The notes below the pieces were generated by a model. That model did not search any database. It saw only the letters and a list, made by a program, of their open reading frames with translations, and was not told the DNA's origin. A stretch of 64,000 nt of DNA, from NCBI RefSeq assembly GCF_000184745.1, contig NC_014931.1:1-64000 (forward strand), given 5' to 3'. Both the position numbers and the translations under genes were made by a program. Shown here piece by piece: positions 11,171 through 20,197 of the stretch (positions within the stretch are counted from its first letter, which is position 1; each line of letters opens with the position of its first letter). This DNA is from Variovorax paradoxus EPS (GTDB lineage: Bacteria; Pseudomonadota; Gammaproteobacteria; Burkholderiales; Burkholderiaceae_C).

Positions 11171-12163
11171 CTAGGCGCCCGGGGCGCGACCAGGCAAGCG
11201 ACGAGGGCGGCTGCGGCGCATGCGCATCTCGGTGACGAGGTAGGCGCACAGCGCGACCGCCAGCGGCAGCAGGTAATACAGGCCGCGATAGGCCAGCAGC
11301 GCACCCAGCAGCGTCGTCTCGGCCACTTGGTAGGACAGCAGCGCGACGAACACCGCTTCCAGCACGCCGAGCCCCGCCGGCACGTGCGTGACGACGCCAG
11401 CCACCGCCGCCACCAGCAGCACCGCGAGCACATGCGGATAGCCGACCTGGCCCTGCAGCAGCAGCCAGATCACCCCGCCCATCAGCGACCAGTTCAGGCA
11501 CGACATCGCGAGCTGCAGCAGCGCCATCGCGAGCCCCGGCGTCTTGAACGTGTGGCCGCGCACACGCCACACGCGTCCCGCCGAAAACGCACACAGCGCG
11601 AGGTAGCCCACCGACAGCGCCAGCAGCACAGCGCCGAGCACGCGCAGCCCGCCGCTGCCGATCTTCCATTCGGGCGGCAGTGCCATAGGCCAGAAGAAGA
11701 AAGCCGCGCCGGCCACCACCAGGTAGCCCAGCCAGTTGGTCAGCATGCTGAAGCCCAGCACGCGGGTGATGGTCGCGTTGCCGAGACCCAGGCGCGAATA
11801 GAGCCGGTAGCGAAACGCCACGCCGCCGACCAGCGAACCGAAGTTCAGGTTGAAGGCATAGCTGATGAAGGTCACGCCCATCACCGTGCCGGCGCCGAGC
11901 TTGTGCCGCGTGAGGTGGCGGCCGAGCAGGTCGTAGGTGCTGTAGAGCACGAAGCTGCTTGCGGCCAATGCGCCGGCTGCGAGCAGCGTCGTCGCGGGCA
12001 GCGCGCGAATCGCCTGGAACACCTCGCTCCAGTCGATGGCCCGTGCCTGGGTCACCAGCAGCCAGGCGACGAGCCCGAAGAATCCCCAAACGACCACCCG
12101 GCGGGCCCAGGGCCACCAGGACTGGCGAGCGAGGGCCATCGTCGTGCTCATGCTCTTGCTCAC
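11171..12163 (-). CDS. ybhN: YbhN/UPF0104 membrane protein (lysylphosphatidylglycerol synthetase-like TM domain)
   Basis: A 330-residue polytopic inner-membrane protein with about eight hydrophobic helices and the family block NFGSLVGGVAFRYRL. A GTG at 12163 begins four bases after the clsB stop; an ATG at 12151 is the alternative start. Related proteins are the membrane half of MprF-type lipid flippases. It is the last gene of ybhP-clsB-ybhN, an arrangement also found in E. coli, which points to a role in anionic phospholipid handling. Confidence 0.85.
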   Translation of the reverse strand: MSKSMSTTMALARQSWWPWARRVVVWGFFGLVAWLLVTQARAIDWSEVFQAIRALPATTLLAAGALAASSFVLYSTYDLLGRHLTRHKLGAGTVMGVTFISYAFNLNFGSLVGGVAFRYRLYSRLGLGNATITRVLGFSMLTNWLGYLVVAGAAFFFWPMALPPEWKIGSGGLRVLGAVLLALSVGYLALCAFSAGRVWRVRGHTFKTPGLAMALLQLAMSCLNWSLMGGVIWLLLQGQVGYPHVLAVLLVAAVAGVVTHVPAGLGVLEAVFVALLSYQVAETTLLGALLAYRGLYYLLPLAVALCAYLVTEMRMRRSRPRRLPGRAPGA

Positions 12164-12167
12164 GGAC

Positions 12168-13439
12168 TCATGCCGCTTCCGTCGGCGTCGCGCCGCCGGT
12201 GTTGTTGCTGTTCTTCTCGTTCTTCTGCCGCTCGGCCAGATCGGTCGCCTCGGCCGGCGTCAGGCGCGGCACGTGGCGCGGCAGGCGGTCCAGCCACGCG
12301 GGATACCAACGCAGGAAGTGAAAGATGAAGAAGCTGCGCACCAGCCGCCATCCGCTCCACTCGCTCGCGAGGTCTGTCGTTTCGATGCGCTTGCAGCTCT
12401 CCTGCATAAGCTGGTCCATGCGCTTCCACAGCACCTCGTTGAAGGCCTTGTCGCGCACCACCACGTTGGCTTCGAGATTGAGCGACAGGCTCAGCGGATC
12501 GAGATTGCTCGAGCCGACCGTGCTCCAGCGGTCGTCCATCAGCGCGACCTTGCCGTGCAGCGGCCGGTCGCAGTACTCGTAGATGCGCACGCCCGCGTGC
12601 AGCAGGTGGTGGTACAGCATGCTCGCGGCCGTCTTCACGATCGGCATGTCGGGCTCGCCCTGCAGGATGAGCCGCACATCGACGCCGCGGCGCGCGGCGC
12701 GGCGCAGTTCCTTGATGAGCCGGTAGCCCGGAAAGAAATACGCGTTGGCGATCACGATGCGCTCGCGCGCCGCGCGGATCGCGGCGCGGTAGTGGCGCTC
12801 GATGTCGTTGGTGTGGCGGCGGTTGTCGCGCGTGACGAACATCGCGTCGGCTTCGCCAGCCGTGAGTTGCCGCACCGGCGGCGCCTGCTTGAGCCGGCGG
12901 CGGAACCACCCCGCGCCCTTGCCGCCGACGGCGATGGCGCGCAGCACGAACTGGTGGATCTCCGCGACGATCGGGCCCGCGAGTTCCACCGCCCAGTCCT
13001 GCTTGGCCTTCGGACCGAAGTCGAGCAGGTGGTCCGCGGAATAGTTGATGCCGCCGACGAAGGCGCGTTCGCCGTCGACCACCACGATCTTGCGGTGCAT
13101 GCGGCGGAACACGTTGAGCCGCTGTCCCATGAAACGATGGCCGGGGTCGAACACCCGCACCTTCACACCGACCGAGGTAAGGCCCTCGATGAACTCGCGC
13201 GAAAGGTCGGGCGAGCCGAAGCCGTCGATCATCAGGTCGACCTTGGCGCCGCGCTGCGCTGCTTCGCGCAGTGCCGCGTGCAGCCCGAGGCCGACCTTGT
13301 CCTCGAACAGGATGAAGGTCTCGACGATCACTTCGCGCTCTGCCGCGCGGATCGCATCGAACACGCGCGGAAAGAATTCCTCGCCGTTCTCGAGCAGCTC
13401 GATGCGGTTCCCGCCGACCCAATGGTTGCCGTGGCTCAT
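12168..13439 (-). CDS. clsB: Cardiolipin synthase B (phospholipase D family)
   Basis: A 423-residue phospholipase D superfamily enzyme with two HxK...D catalytic motifs: H115/K117/D122 (HRKIVVVDGE) and H295/K297/D302 (LHGKVALMDD), each followed by the usual GG/GSSN segment. ClsB enzymes make cardiolipin from two phosphatidyl donors at the inner membrane. There is no N-terminal membrane helix, as in the ClsB subclass and unlike ClsA. It starts 13 bases after ybhP and is followed four bases later by ybhN. Confidence 0.92.
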   Translation of the reverse strand: MSHGNHWVGGNRIELLENGEEFFPRVFDAIRAAEREVIVETFILFEDKVGLGLHAALREAAQRGAKVDLMIDGFGSPDLSREFIEGLTSVGVKVRVFDPGHRFMGQRLNVFRRMHRKIVVVDGERAFVGGINYSADHLLDFGPKAKQDWAVELAGPIVAEIHQFVLRAIAVGGKGAGWFRRRLKQAPPVRQLTAGEADAMFVTRDNRRHTNDIERHYRAAIRAARERIVIANAYFFPGYRLIKELRRAARRGVDVRLILQGEPDMPIVKTAASMLYHHLLHAGVRIYEYCDRPLHGKVALMDDRWSTVGSSNLDPLSLSLNLEANVVVRDKAFNEVLWKRMDQLMQESCKRIETTDLASEWSGWRLVRSFFIFHFLRWYPAWLDRLPRHVPRLTPAEATDLAERQKNEKNSNNTGGATPTEAA

Positions 13440-13452
13440 GGTGCGACCCGCT

Positions 13453-14241
13453 TCAAAGATCGATGTCCGCTACCAGCGGCGCGTGGTCCGACAGGTGCGA
13501 CCAAGGCCGGCGCGGCAGCACCACCGGCGCGTGCACGCCGGCGTTGCGCACATAGATGCGGTCCAGCGGCAGCAGGGGAAAACGCGAGGGAAAGGTCCTG
13601 GCGGCGCGACCATTCGCATGCACGAACACCTCGCGCAAGTCAGCGCCTTTTTCCAGCACCTCGTGCGCGCGGCCGCGCCAGTCGTTGAAGTCGCCCGCGA
13701 CGATCAGCGGCGCATCGGCCGGCACTTCGTCGCGCACGATGTGGCAGAGCAGTTCGAGCTGCTGCTGGCGATGCGCTTCGGCCAGCCCCAGGTGCGCGCA
13801 GATCACATGCACGTCGACCGTGCGGCCCGGCAGGCGCAGCACGCAGTGCAGGAGGCCGCGCTTCTCGGGGCCGCTCACCGACACATCGTGGTTGCGGAAA
13901 TGCACGATCGGAAACTTCGACAGCACCGCGTTGCCGTGGTGGCCCTTCGGGTACACGGCGTTGCGGCCATAGGCGAACTGCGGCCACATGGTGTCGGCCA
14001 GGAATTCGTAGTGCGGCGCATCCGGCCAATTGCTCACCTTGCGCGAATGGCGCGAATGCGTGCCCAGCACTTCCTGCAGGAAGACCACGTCGGCGCCGAC
14101 CGTGCGCACCGCGTCGCGCAATTCGGGAAGGATGAACTTGCGGTTGAGCGCGGTGAAGCCCTTGTGGGTGTTCACCGTCATGACCTTCAGCGAGGTCGGT
14201 GCGGGCGCGGCGGCCACGGTTGGTATCGGGGAGGAAGACAT
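13453..14241 (-). CDS. ybhP: Endonuclease/exonuclease/phosphatase family protein YbhP
   Basis: A 262-residue protein from the ATG at 14241 ([13 protein letters not shown]). It has the DNase I-like fold with MTVNTHKG, a metal-binding LQEV, GDFNDW and the terminal [10 protein letters not shown]. YbhP proteins sit beside ClsB and are thought to be phosphodiesterases acting on lipid head groups or nucleic acid; the true substrate is unknown. First gene of the ybhP-clsB-ybhN operon. The open frame extends upstream to 14424, but that part is repeat-derived and unlikely to be coding. Confidence 0.88.
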   Translation of the reverse strand: MSSSPIPTVAAAPAPTSLKVMTVNTHKGFTALNRKFILPELRDAVRTVGADVVFLQEVLGTHSRHSRKVSNWPDAPHYEFLADTMWPQFAYGRNAVYPKGHHGNAVLSKFPIVHFRNHDVSVSGPEKRGLLHCVLRLPGRTVDVHVICAHLGLAEAHRQQQLELLCHIVRDEVPADAPLIVAGDFNDWRGRAHEVLEKGADLREVFVHANGRAARTFPSRFPLLPLDRIYVRNAGVHAPVVLPRRPWSHLSDHAPLVADIDL

Positions 14242-14266
14242 CGATTCTGGCGTTGTACGTTGCCGC

Positions 14267-14392
14267 GCCGGGCCTGCCTGTAGGAACGCGCCACCTTCTT
14301 CCGTGCCTTTCGCGCGCGGGCGGCGGGCTCCTACAGCCGGGCCTGCCCCACCCCGACACGCCCGGCGCGAAGCGCCTCCTACGGTCATTTCA
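14267..14392. repeat. REP-like GTAGGA repeat cluster
   Basis: A direct repeat GCCGGGCCTGCC occurs at 14267-14278 and 14336-14347. An inverted pair CTGTAGGA (14278-14285) / TCCTACAG (14329-14336) sits between, and a third TCCTAC lies at 14387-14392. This arrangement resembles the extragenic GTAGGAGC-type repeats common in proteobacteria. It fills the gap between the ybhP start and the next, divergent gene. Confidence 0.6.
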
Positions 14393-14460
14393 GGGCTGCG
14401 AAAAGGCGGCCCAAGGTTCTCCATCCATCACTCTTACGAGACAAGCAAAAGGAACTCACC

Positions 14461-14895
14461 ATGAAGCAGCAGACCACTATTTTTAAGGGCACGGTGCTCG
14501 CCGTGCTGATGGCCGCGGCCGGCGGCGCGATGGCCCAGGCGACGTCGATTCCCGCACAGCCCGATCCGTCGGTGGGCGGCCAGGCCAGCACGATGACGCC
14601 GGCCGGCGTGGCCAATCCGCCGCAGCGCCCCGACAACTCGATGCCCGCCTCCCGCGAGGCCGTGAAGGCGGAGGCACGCGTGCAGAACCGCAACAACGCC
14701 AACAGCATGGTGCCCAAGGGCGAAGCGACGACCACGGTCAACCACCAGCCCAACGCAATGCCGCGGCCGACCGGGGAGCAGTCGCGTGCTGAAGTGAGCC
14801 AGCAGGCCCGCAAGGTCAAGCCGCAATTCGGCGAGAAGGGCGAGCGCCCGGAAGTGCCGACCAATCCAACGGAAAAGACCGGCACGCCGAAGTAA
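14461..14895 (+). CDS. Exported low-complexity protein of unknown function
   Basis: A 144-residue protein with AAAGGAAC upstream of its ATG. The signal peptide ends GGAMA, before QATSIPAQP. The mature part is hydrophilic, rich in Pro, Asn, Ala and Glu, with no predicted fold and no family I recognise. It is probably an intrinsically disordered periplasmic protein. A strong bidirectional terminator follows. Confidence 0.75.
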   Translation: MKQQTTIFKGTVLAVLMAAAGGAMAQATSIPAQPDPSVGGQASTMTPAGVANPPQRPDNSMPASREAVKAEARVQNRNNANSMVPKGEATTTVNHQPNAMPRPTGEQSRAEVSQQARKVKPQFGEKGERPEVPTNPTEKTGTPK

Positions 14896-14919
14896 GCAGG
14901 CGGCCCACCTGAACGGAAA

Positions 14920-14955
14920 AAGCCCGCAGCGCGCAAGGCGCTGCGGGCTTTTTTT
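14920..14955. terminator. Bidirectional terminator
   Basis: A perfect 13-bp stem (14920-14932 / 14938-14950) with loop GCAAG is flanked by AAAAA on the left and TTTTTTT on the right. It can therefore end transcription of both the exported-protein gene (+) and the Spy-like gene (-). Confidence 0.9.
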
Positions 14956-14985
14956 CAGAGGCCGCCGTCACCGGCGGCCGGCTGT

Positions 14986-15564
14986 TCAGCTCTTGACGGG
15001 TGCGGCGTCGCGCTGGCCATCATGGCCGCGGTGACCGCCATGACCACGGTGGCCGTGACCGCCGGCATGCACCGTTTCGGCATCGAAGGTCTTCTTCTGG
15101 TCAGCCGACAGCGCCGCGTAGAAGGTCTTCGTGGCTTCGGCGCGCTTGGCGAACATCGCGCTGCGCTCGGCCTGGCGGGTCTGCATGCGTTCCAGGCGCT
15201 CGGGCGTGGTCAGCTTGGCGAACTCGGCGCGGTCCATGCGCTGCGGGCGGGCACCGGCCGGCGGCTGGTTGGCCGTGGTGTAGGTGGTCCACGCGCTTTC
15301 CTGGGCTGCCGTTAGCTTGAGCTTGTCCTTCAGCGCGGCGAGGCGCTTGGCACGGTGCTCCTTCATGCGCTCCATGCGCTGGGCCGGGTCCATGCGCTTG
15401 TGTTGCGCCTTGGGGGCGGCGGTGGTGTCGGCCTGGGCCACGGCAGCGGCGGGCGCCGCGGGCGTGGTGGTTGCGGCCGGCGCTTGAGCGAAGGCACCCG
15501 AAGAGGCGAGGGCTGCGGAGCCCAGGAGGCTGGCCCAGACGATGCGTTGGCGAAGAGAAATCAT
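14986..15564 (-). CDS. Spy/CpxP-like periplasmic LTxxQ protein
   Basis: A 192-residue protein from the ATG at 15564, with AGGAAG upstream. A signal peptide ends GAFAQA. A helical body follows with two LTxxQ/LSADQ-type repeats (KLTAAQESAW, LSADQKKTF) and many Arg/Met/Gln residues, as in the Spy/CpxP family of ATP-independent periplasmic chaperones. The C-terminus is strongly His/Gly-rich (HAGGHGHRGHGGHRGH) and probably binds metal. Envelope- or metal-stress regulation is plausible, but no operator is visible. Confidence 0.8.
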   Translation of the reverse strand: MISLRQRIVWASLLGSAALASSGAFAQAPAATTTPAAPAAAVAQADTTAAPKAQHKRMDPAQRMERMKEHRAKRLAALKDKLKLTAAQESAWTTYTTANQPPAGARPQRMDRAEFAKLTTPERLERMQTRQAERSAMFAKRAEATKTFYAALSADQKKTFDAETVHAGGHGHRGHGGHRGHDGQRDAAPVKS

Positions 15565-15716
15565 GAGAAGTGCTTCCTTTCGAAGAAGCCCGCCACCGAG
15601 GGGCAGCAGGTGAAGCGAAGTGTGGAAGACCTCTGTATCGCCTCCGTTAGCCCGGCGTGAGCTTGCGTAAAGAATGATGAATCGCACGCGCGCATCGCTG
15701 CGGTGTGCGATGCCGC

Positions 15717-16790
15717 TTATTTGGGCCGCGGCTGCTTCAGGCCCCGGTCCGGCGACTGCAGCTTTCCGGCGCGCAGTTCGCCGACCGCGCGGGCGACGGC
15801 ACGCGCGACATTGCGCACTTCTTCCTGCACGTCGGTGTCTTCATCGAGCGCATCGTGGCTGGTGGCATACGGTTCGTAGTAGCCGATGTAGCGGTCCAGC
15901 CGCGCTTGCGCGCCCGCGTCGACAAGCCCCATCCAGTCGAGCCAGTCGGTGAGGTTGCGGCGCACGCTCTCGACGCCGGCCACGTCGCCGTGTACCACCA
16001 CGCCATAGACGCGGCCCTCCAGGTGCTTGGGATAGCCCCAGCCCTGGAGCTCGAGCGCCTTGGCTTCTTCGGGCTTCTTGCCGTGCGTGCTCGTGGGGTC
16101 GGGGTTGCCGCCGTCCGCACAGACGAGGCGATCGATCATCAGCTTGAGGGGACTGGTGGCCTGGTACCAGTGCGTGGGCGTGAGCAGGATCACGCCGTGC
16201 GCAGCAACCCAGCGTTCGTAGATCTCGTTCATCCAGTCGCCGGTCTGGCGCAGCGAATGGTTGGGATAGCAGCTGCAGGGCCAGTGGCACAACGGCATGG
16301 CGGTGGAAACGCAGGCCTTGCAGGGGTGGATGTGCCGGCCGTATTCCGAGGTGAGATGGCTCAGGTCGAGCACGTCGGCTTCGACGCCGCTGCCTTCGAG
16401 CACTTCGCGCGCCAGTTCGGTCAGGCGCCATGTCTTGGAGATTTCGCCGGGACAGGTGCCGTCGTTGCGCGGCGAGCCGTTCACCAGCAGCACGCGCGAA
16501 CGCGTCTGCGGCTGGCCCCAGACAGCCTGAGCTGCATCGATGCGCGCCTTGGCTTCGAGCCAGTCCACCGACAAGTCGTAGTCGGGGTCCGCATAGCCGG
16601 GCCCGGCCTTGCGCGTGACCGGCGCCTTGCGGCCTTCCTGGTACGCCTCCCACGCAATCAGTTCGATGCGCTGGAGCGAATCGGACTCGGCCTTGAACGC
16701 CGGGTCCTGGAACGGCTGCATGAAGCGGTCGTGGAACTGGGCGCGCTGCAGCGTCTCGGGCGCCTGTCCTTTGCGGATCGTGGGGGACAT
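15717..16790 (-). CDS. NADPH-dependent FMN reductase / flavodoxin-fold protein
   Basis: A 357-residue protein with a central flavodoxin-like FMN domain (VLLVNGSPRNDGTCPGE, then a PTHWYQATSPLKLMIDR quinone-reductase-type segment). A cysteine cluster (HPCKACVSTAMPLCHWPCSCYP) suggests an iron-sulfur or zinc site, as in iron-sulfur flavoproteins. The roughly 95-residue N-terminal extension and the C-terminal helical tail are longer than in simple WrbA-type enzymes. The substrate is unknown. Monocistronic. Confidence 0.75.
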   Translation of the reverse strand: MSPTIRKGQAPETLQRAQFHDRFMQPFQDPAFKAESDSLQRIELIAWEAYQEGRKAPVTRKAGPGYADPDYDLSVDWLEAKARIDAAQAVWGQPQTRSRVLLVNGSPRNDGTCPGEISKTWRLTELAREVLEGSGVEADVLDLSHLTSEYGRHIHPCKACVSTAMPLCHWPCSCYPNHSLRQTGDWMNEIYERWVAAHGVILLTPTHWYQATSPLKLMIDRLVCADGGNPDPTSTHGKKPEEAKALELQGWGYPKHLEGRVYGVVVHGDVAGVESVRRNLTDWLDWMGLVDAGAQARLDRYIGYYEPYATSHDALDEDTDVQEEVRNVARAVARAVGELRAGKLQSPDRGLKQPRPK

Positions 16791-16879
16791 GGCCGGAATC
16801 TATGCGGCCGCGCGCCGGCACAGAACCACGCGCGATGCCGACTTCCGGTAGGCGCGCGACTACAGATCAGCTCCGCAGC

Positions 16880-17767
16880 TCAGCCGAGCTGGCCGTTCTG
16901 GAAATCGTGCACGGCCTGTTTCACTTCCTCCTGCGTGTTCATCACGAACGGCCCGTACTGCGCGATGGGTTCGTGCAGCGGCCGGCCCGCGATGAGCAGC
17001 GCGCGCGCCGGGCTGTGGTTGGTCGCGCCCGCGCGCAGCACCACGCCGTCGCTGCCGACGTCGTTGGCGAGGATCGCCATGCGGCGCGTCGGCACTTCGC
17101 TCCCGGCGATCCAGAGCGATTCGCGGAACACGTAGACCAGCACGTTGTGGTCCGCCGGCAGCGGCTGCGCGAATTCGGCGCCGGGCGGCAGCGTGAGGTC
17201 CAGGTAGAGCGGCTCGGTGTGCGCGCGCAGCACCGCGCCTTCGATGCCGTGGCTGGTGCCGGCGATCACCCGCACGTGCACGCCTTCGGCGGTGGTGTAT
17301 TCGGGAATCTCCTCGCTCTGGATGTCGCGATACCAAGGCTCGCGCATCTTGTCCTTGGCCGGCAGGTTGAGCCAGAGCTGAAAGCCTTCCATGAGGCCTT
17401 CTTCCTGCTCGGGCAGCTCGCTGTGCACGAGGCCGCGGCCGGCGGTCATCCACTGCACCCCGCCGTTTTCGAGCAGGCCTTCGTGGCCGGCGCTGTCGCG
17501 GTGTCGCATGCGGCCCGCGATCATGTAGGTGACGGTTTCGAAGCCCCGGTGCGGATGGTTCGGAAAGCCGCCGATGTAGTCGCCCGGGTTGTCGCTGCCG
17601 AAGGCATCGAGCATCAGGTACGGATCGAGCCGTTTCTGCAGCGGCTGCTGCAGCACGCGGGTGAGCTTGACGCCGTCGCCGTCGCTGGTGGAGACACCGG
17701 CCACGATGTGGTCGAGGCCGCGGGGCGTGGCAACGGGTTCGGTGGGGTGGTTGGCGTTCTTGGTCAT
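16880..17767 (-). CDS. Pirin family protein
   Basis: A 295-residue bicupin. The metal-binding pirin signature is present: HPHRGFETVTY, then HSELPE supplying the third His and the Glu. The C-terminal cupin contains the pirin C-terminal motif region (AGRPLHEPIAQYGPFVMNT). Bacterial pirins act as quercetin 2,3-dioxygenases or redox-sensing partners. The ATG at 17767 is preferred; 17776 (MGR) is possible. It lies 97 bases downstream of the carotenoid oxygenase gene on the same strand and may be co-transcribed. Confidence 0.88.
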   Translation of the reverse strand: MTKNANHPTEPVATPRGLDHIVAGVSTSDGDGVKLTRVLQQPLQKRLDPYLMLDAFGSDNPGDYIGGFPNHPHRGFETVTYMIAGRMRHRDSAGHEGLLENGGVQWMTAGRGLVHSELPEQEEGLMEGFQLWLNLPAKDKMREPWYRDIQSEEIPEYTTAEGVHVRVIAGTSHGIEGAVLRAHTEPLYLDLTLPPGAEFAQPLPADHNVLVYVFRESLWIAGSEVPTRRMAILANDVGSDGVVLRAGATNHSPARALLIAGRPLHEPIAQYGPFVMNTQEEVKQAVHDFQNGQLG

Positions 17768-17864
17768 GCGACCCATGGTGTCACTAACCCGCCGACCGCA
17801 CCACCGGTGGGGATGAGCGCGGGCTCCGCGCGAACGATCGAGGGCGCAAGGCCCGCCGCCTGCT

Positions 17865-19295
17865 TCACGTGCGCTCTTCTGTGTGTTCTTCTCCGAACCA
17901 GTTGCCATGGAAGCCGACCGGCACGCGGTGCGGCAGCGACACCGTGCAGACCGGGCCCTTCGCGAGCGCGCGGGCATCGAAGATCACGAGGTCGCTGGTG
18001 TTGGTCGCGCTGCGCCACACGGTCGCGAGCAGCCAGCCGTCGCCTTCTTCCGCATCGGGCGAGCGGGGGACGAAAACGCCTTCGGACACCACTTCGGGCG
18101 CGGGGAACATGTACATGTCGCGCTCGGTCCCGGGTTTGGCGTGGTCGATGTGAGCCAGGCCGGCGTAGAGACGCGGCGGCCCGCCGGGCGTCGTTTCCGC
18201 ATGGCACGTGTACCAGCCGTGGCGGTAGGGCAGGCCGGCGAAGCGGTCGTCGATGCGCGGGAATTCGCCCGGGACGTCCGAAATCCGCGTCTGCGTGAAT
18301 TCGCGCGACGGGTTCGACAGGTCGAACTGCCAGCGCACCAGCCAGCTCTGCGGCGTGATCTCGCTGGCGGGCGAGCCGTCGGGCTTCGGAAAGAGGGGCG
18401 GCGTCGCGAACTGCATCACGTCGGCGAACAGGCTGCCGTCGGCCTCCCAGGCGTTCATGACGTGGAACGCATAGCAGCTCGGGCCGCGCCACCAGACGAT
18501 GTCGGCCGTGCTGCCGTCGCGCGGCATCAGGCCGACGCGGGTGCCGTACTCGGGTTCCCAGGCGTAGGGCGGTCGGCCGCTCTGGGCGCGCTCCATGCTG
18601 GCGGTGAGCGGCATGATGGGGAACATCACATGGCGGTCGGTCGCCATGAAGTCGTGGACCATGCTGGCGTAGGGCGCCTCGAAATGTTCGAAGCGCGTGA
18701 CGCGGCCCTCGGGCGAGATCACGCCGAAGCTCATGCCGTTGGACAGCTTCGCCGGCGTGCCGTAGCCGAAGAACAGCAACTCGCCGGTGCGCGGATCGGT
18801 CTTCGGGTGGGCGGTGAAGGCGCCGCTCAGCGCGCCGTCGAAATCGGTGGCGCCGAGGGTGGCGAGCGTGGGCAGCTCGAAGCCGATCGGCAGATGCGCC
18901 TCCTCGAGCGCGAGCAGCCGGCCGGCATGGGCGATGACGTTGGTGTTGCCCGTGCCGTCGTGCTGCGGTGGCGGTCCGTCGCTGACCCTCGCCTTCTGGA
19001 AGCTGCTGGTCAGGTCCCGCCCTTCGGTGGCGGCGCGCCAGAGATCGGTGCGCAGCCAGCGGTTGCGGTAGTGCACCTGCCCGTCGGCCAGGGTGAACGA
19101 ATGCAGCATGCCGTCGCCCGCGAACCAGTGCGCCTTGGGGTCGGGCACCACCGGGTTCGGGCCGTTGCGCACCAGCGTGCCCCGAAGGCCTTCGGGCAAG
19201 ACGCCTTGCAGCGGCAGCGGCCCGAGTTCCGTTTCGAAGTCGATCGGCGCCATGTTGGGCGGCGGGGCGTTGCGAGGCAGGGTGACGTCGTTCAT
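17865..19295 (-). CDS. Carotenoid cleavage oxygenase family protein
   Basis: A 476-residue protein from the ATG at 19295, chosen because AGGAG lies six bases upstream; a TTG at 19313 also opens the frame. This seven-bladed propeller family uses four His to hold Fe(II), and all four positions are visible: FTAHPKTDP, MVHDFMATDRH, CYAFHVMNAWE and GFHGNWF near the C-terminus. Bacterial members cleave carotenoids or stilbene-type aromatics (lignostilbene dioxygenases); the sequence alone does not decide which. No carotenoid biosynthesis gene is nearby. Confidence 0.88.
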   Translation of the reverse strand: MNDVTLPRNAPPPNMAPIDFETELGPLPLQGVLPEGLRGTLVRNGPNPVVPDPKAHWFAGDGMLHSFTLADGQVHYRNRWLRTDLWRAATEGRDLTSSFQKARVSDGPPPQHDGTGNTNVIAHAGRLLALEEAHLPIGFELPTLATLGATDFDGALSGAFTAHPKTDPRTGELLFFGYGTPAKLSNGMSFGVISPEGRVTRFEHFEAPYASMVHDFMATDRHVMFPIMPLTASMERAQSGRPPYAWEPEYGTRVGLMPRDGSTADIVWWRGPSCYAFHVMNAWEADGSLFADVMQFATPPLFPKPDGSPASEITPQSWLVRWQFDLSNPSREFTQTRISDVPGEFPRIDDRFAGLPYRHGWYTCHAETTPGGPPRLYAGLAHIDHAKPGTERDMYMFPAPEVVSEGVFVPRSPDAEEGDGWLLATVWRSATNTSDLVIFDARALAKGPVCTVSLPHRVPVGFHGNWFGEEHTEERT

Positions 19296-19405
19296 CGGGG
19301 CTCCTGGGTTCAAGGGAAGATCGCCCGATATCTTGCGGCATCCGCGCCCGGCTTCGAACCCCGCAAAACAGCCAGGAAAAAAGCCGGCCGTCCGGGGATG
19401 AGCCC

Positions 19406-20197
19406 TTACCTAGGCCACTGCTGGCGTTGCCAGTAGCGGTATTGCCAATGCGTTTGAAAGCCGGCGCGCCGATAGAGCGACAGCGCCGGATGATTCTGCG
19501 CATCGACCTGCAGGAACACGCGCTCGAACCCCTTCGTCAGTGCCCCTTGAGCGAGCCCCGCCAGCACGCGCCCCGCGAGGCCCCGGCCCCGGTGCGCCTT
19601 GTCGGTCCGCATGCCGTGCACGCTGGCCCAGCCATGTCTGAAAGCCATCGCGCCCGCGGCCACCGTGCGGCCGTTCTCGCGCACGCTCGCATAGAGCGAG
19701 CCCTTGGCGCGGGCCAGTGCGCGCACGCGATGCGCGCCGTCCACCGGATCGAATCCCTCGCCGAGGAACAGCGCCGCCCAGGCGTCGTCGGGTGCGCGGT
19801 CGACATCGGCCAGTGCGCCGGCACCCGCACCCGCACCGGTTCCCGCAGCCGCGACCTGCCGCATCTGCCGCGCCGTTCCGATCTGCACGCAGGTGGGGTG
19901 GTCTTCGACGTAGTGCCGCCGCTCCAGCTCGGCCCGCAAGCTGTCGAAGCAGTCGGCGTCAGCCAGCCGCAGCGCGGGCACGACCTGGCGGCTGTCGTAG
20001 CGGTCCTCGATGCGATCCAGCGTGCCGGCATCCACCGCGCTGCGGTGCAGGGGAACCGCCGACCTCGCGCGCTTGACGGTGCCGCCGTCGAAGGGCAGCA
20101 GCCAGCCGTCGAGTTCTTCGGACGCCTCGGGCGACACCGCCGCGACGGTGGCGCGCTCGATGGCTTCGATGTCGGCAACGCTCGGCATTGAGCTCAT
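19406..20197 (-). CDS. GNAT family N-acetyltransferase
   Basis: A 263-residue protein from the ATG at 20197, which overlaps the upstream stop as ATGA and is probably translationally coupled. The acetyl-CoA-binding segment is HRGRGLAGRVLAGLAQGALTKG, followed by VDAQNHPALSLYRRAGF, both typical of GNATs. The N-terminal half is a divergent, possibly degenerate second GNAT-like domain containing an Ala/Gly low-complexity run. Last gene of the exosortase operon; its substrate is unknown. Confidence 0.82.
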   Translation of the reverse strand: MSSMPSVADIEAIERATVAAVSPEASEELDGWLLPFDGGTVKRARSAVPLHRSAVDAGTLDRIEDRYDSRQVVPALRLADADCFDSLRAELERRHYVEDHPTCVQIGTARQMRQVAAAGTGAGAGAGALADVDRAPDDAWAALFLGEGFDPVDGAHRVRALARAKGSLYASVRENGRTVAAGAMAFRHGWASVHGMRTDKAHRGRGLAGRVLAGLAQGALTKGFERVFLQVDAQNHPALSLYRRAGFQTHWQYRYWQRQQWPR

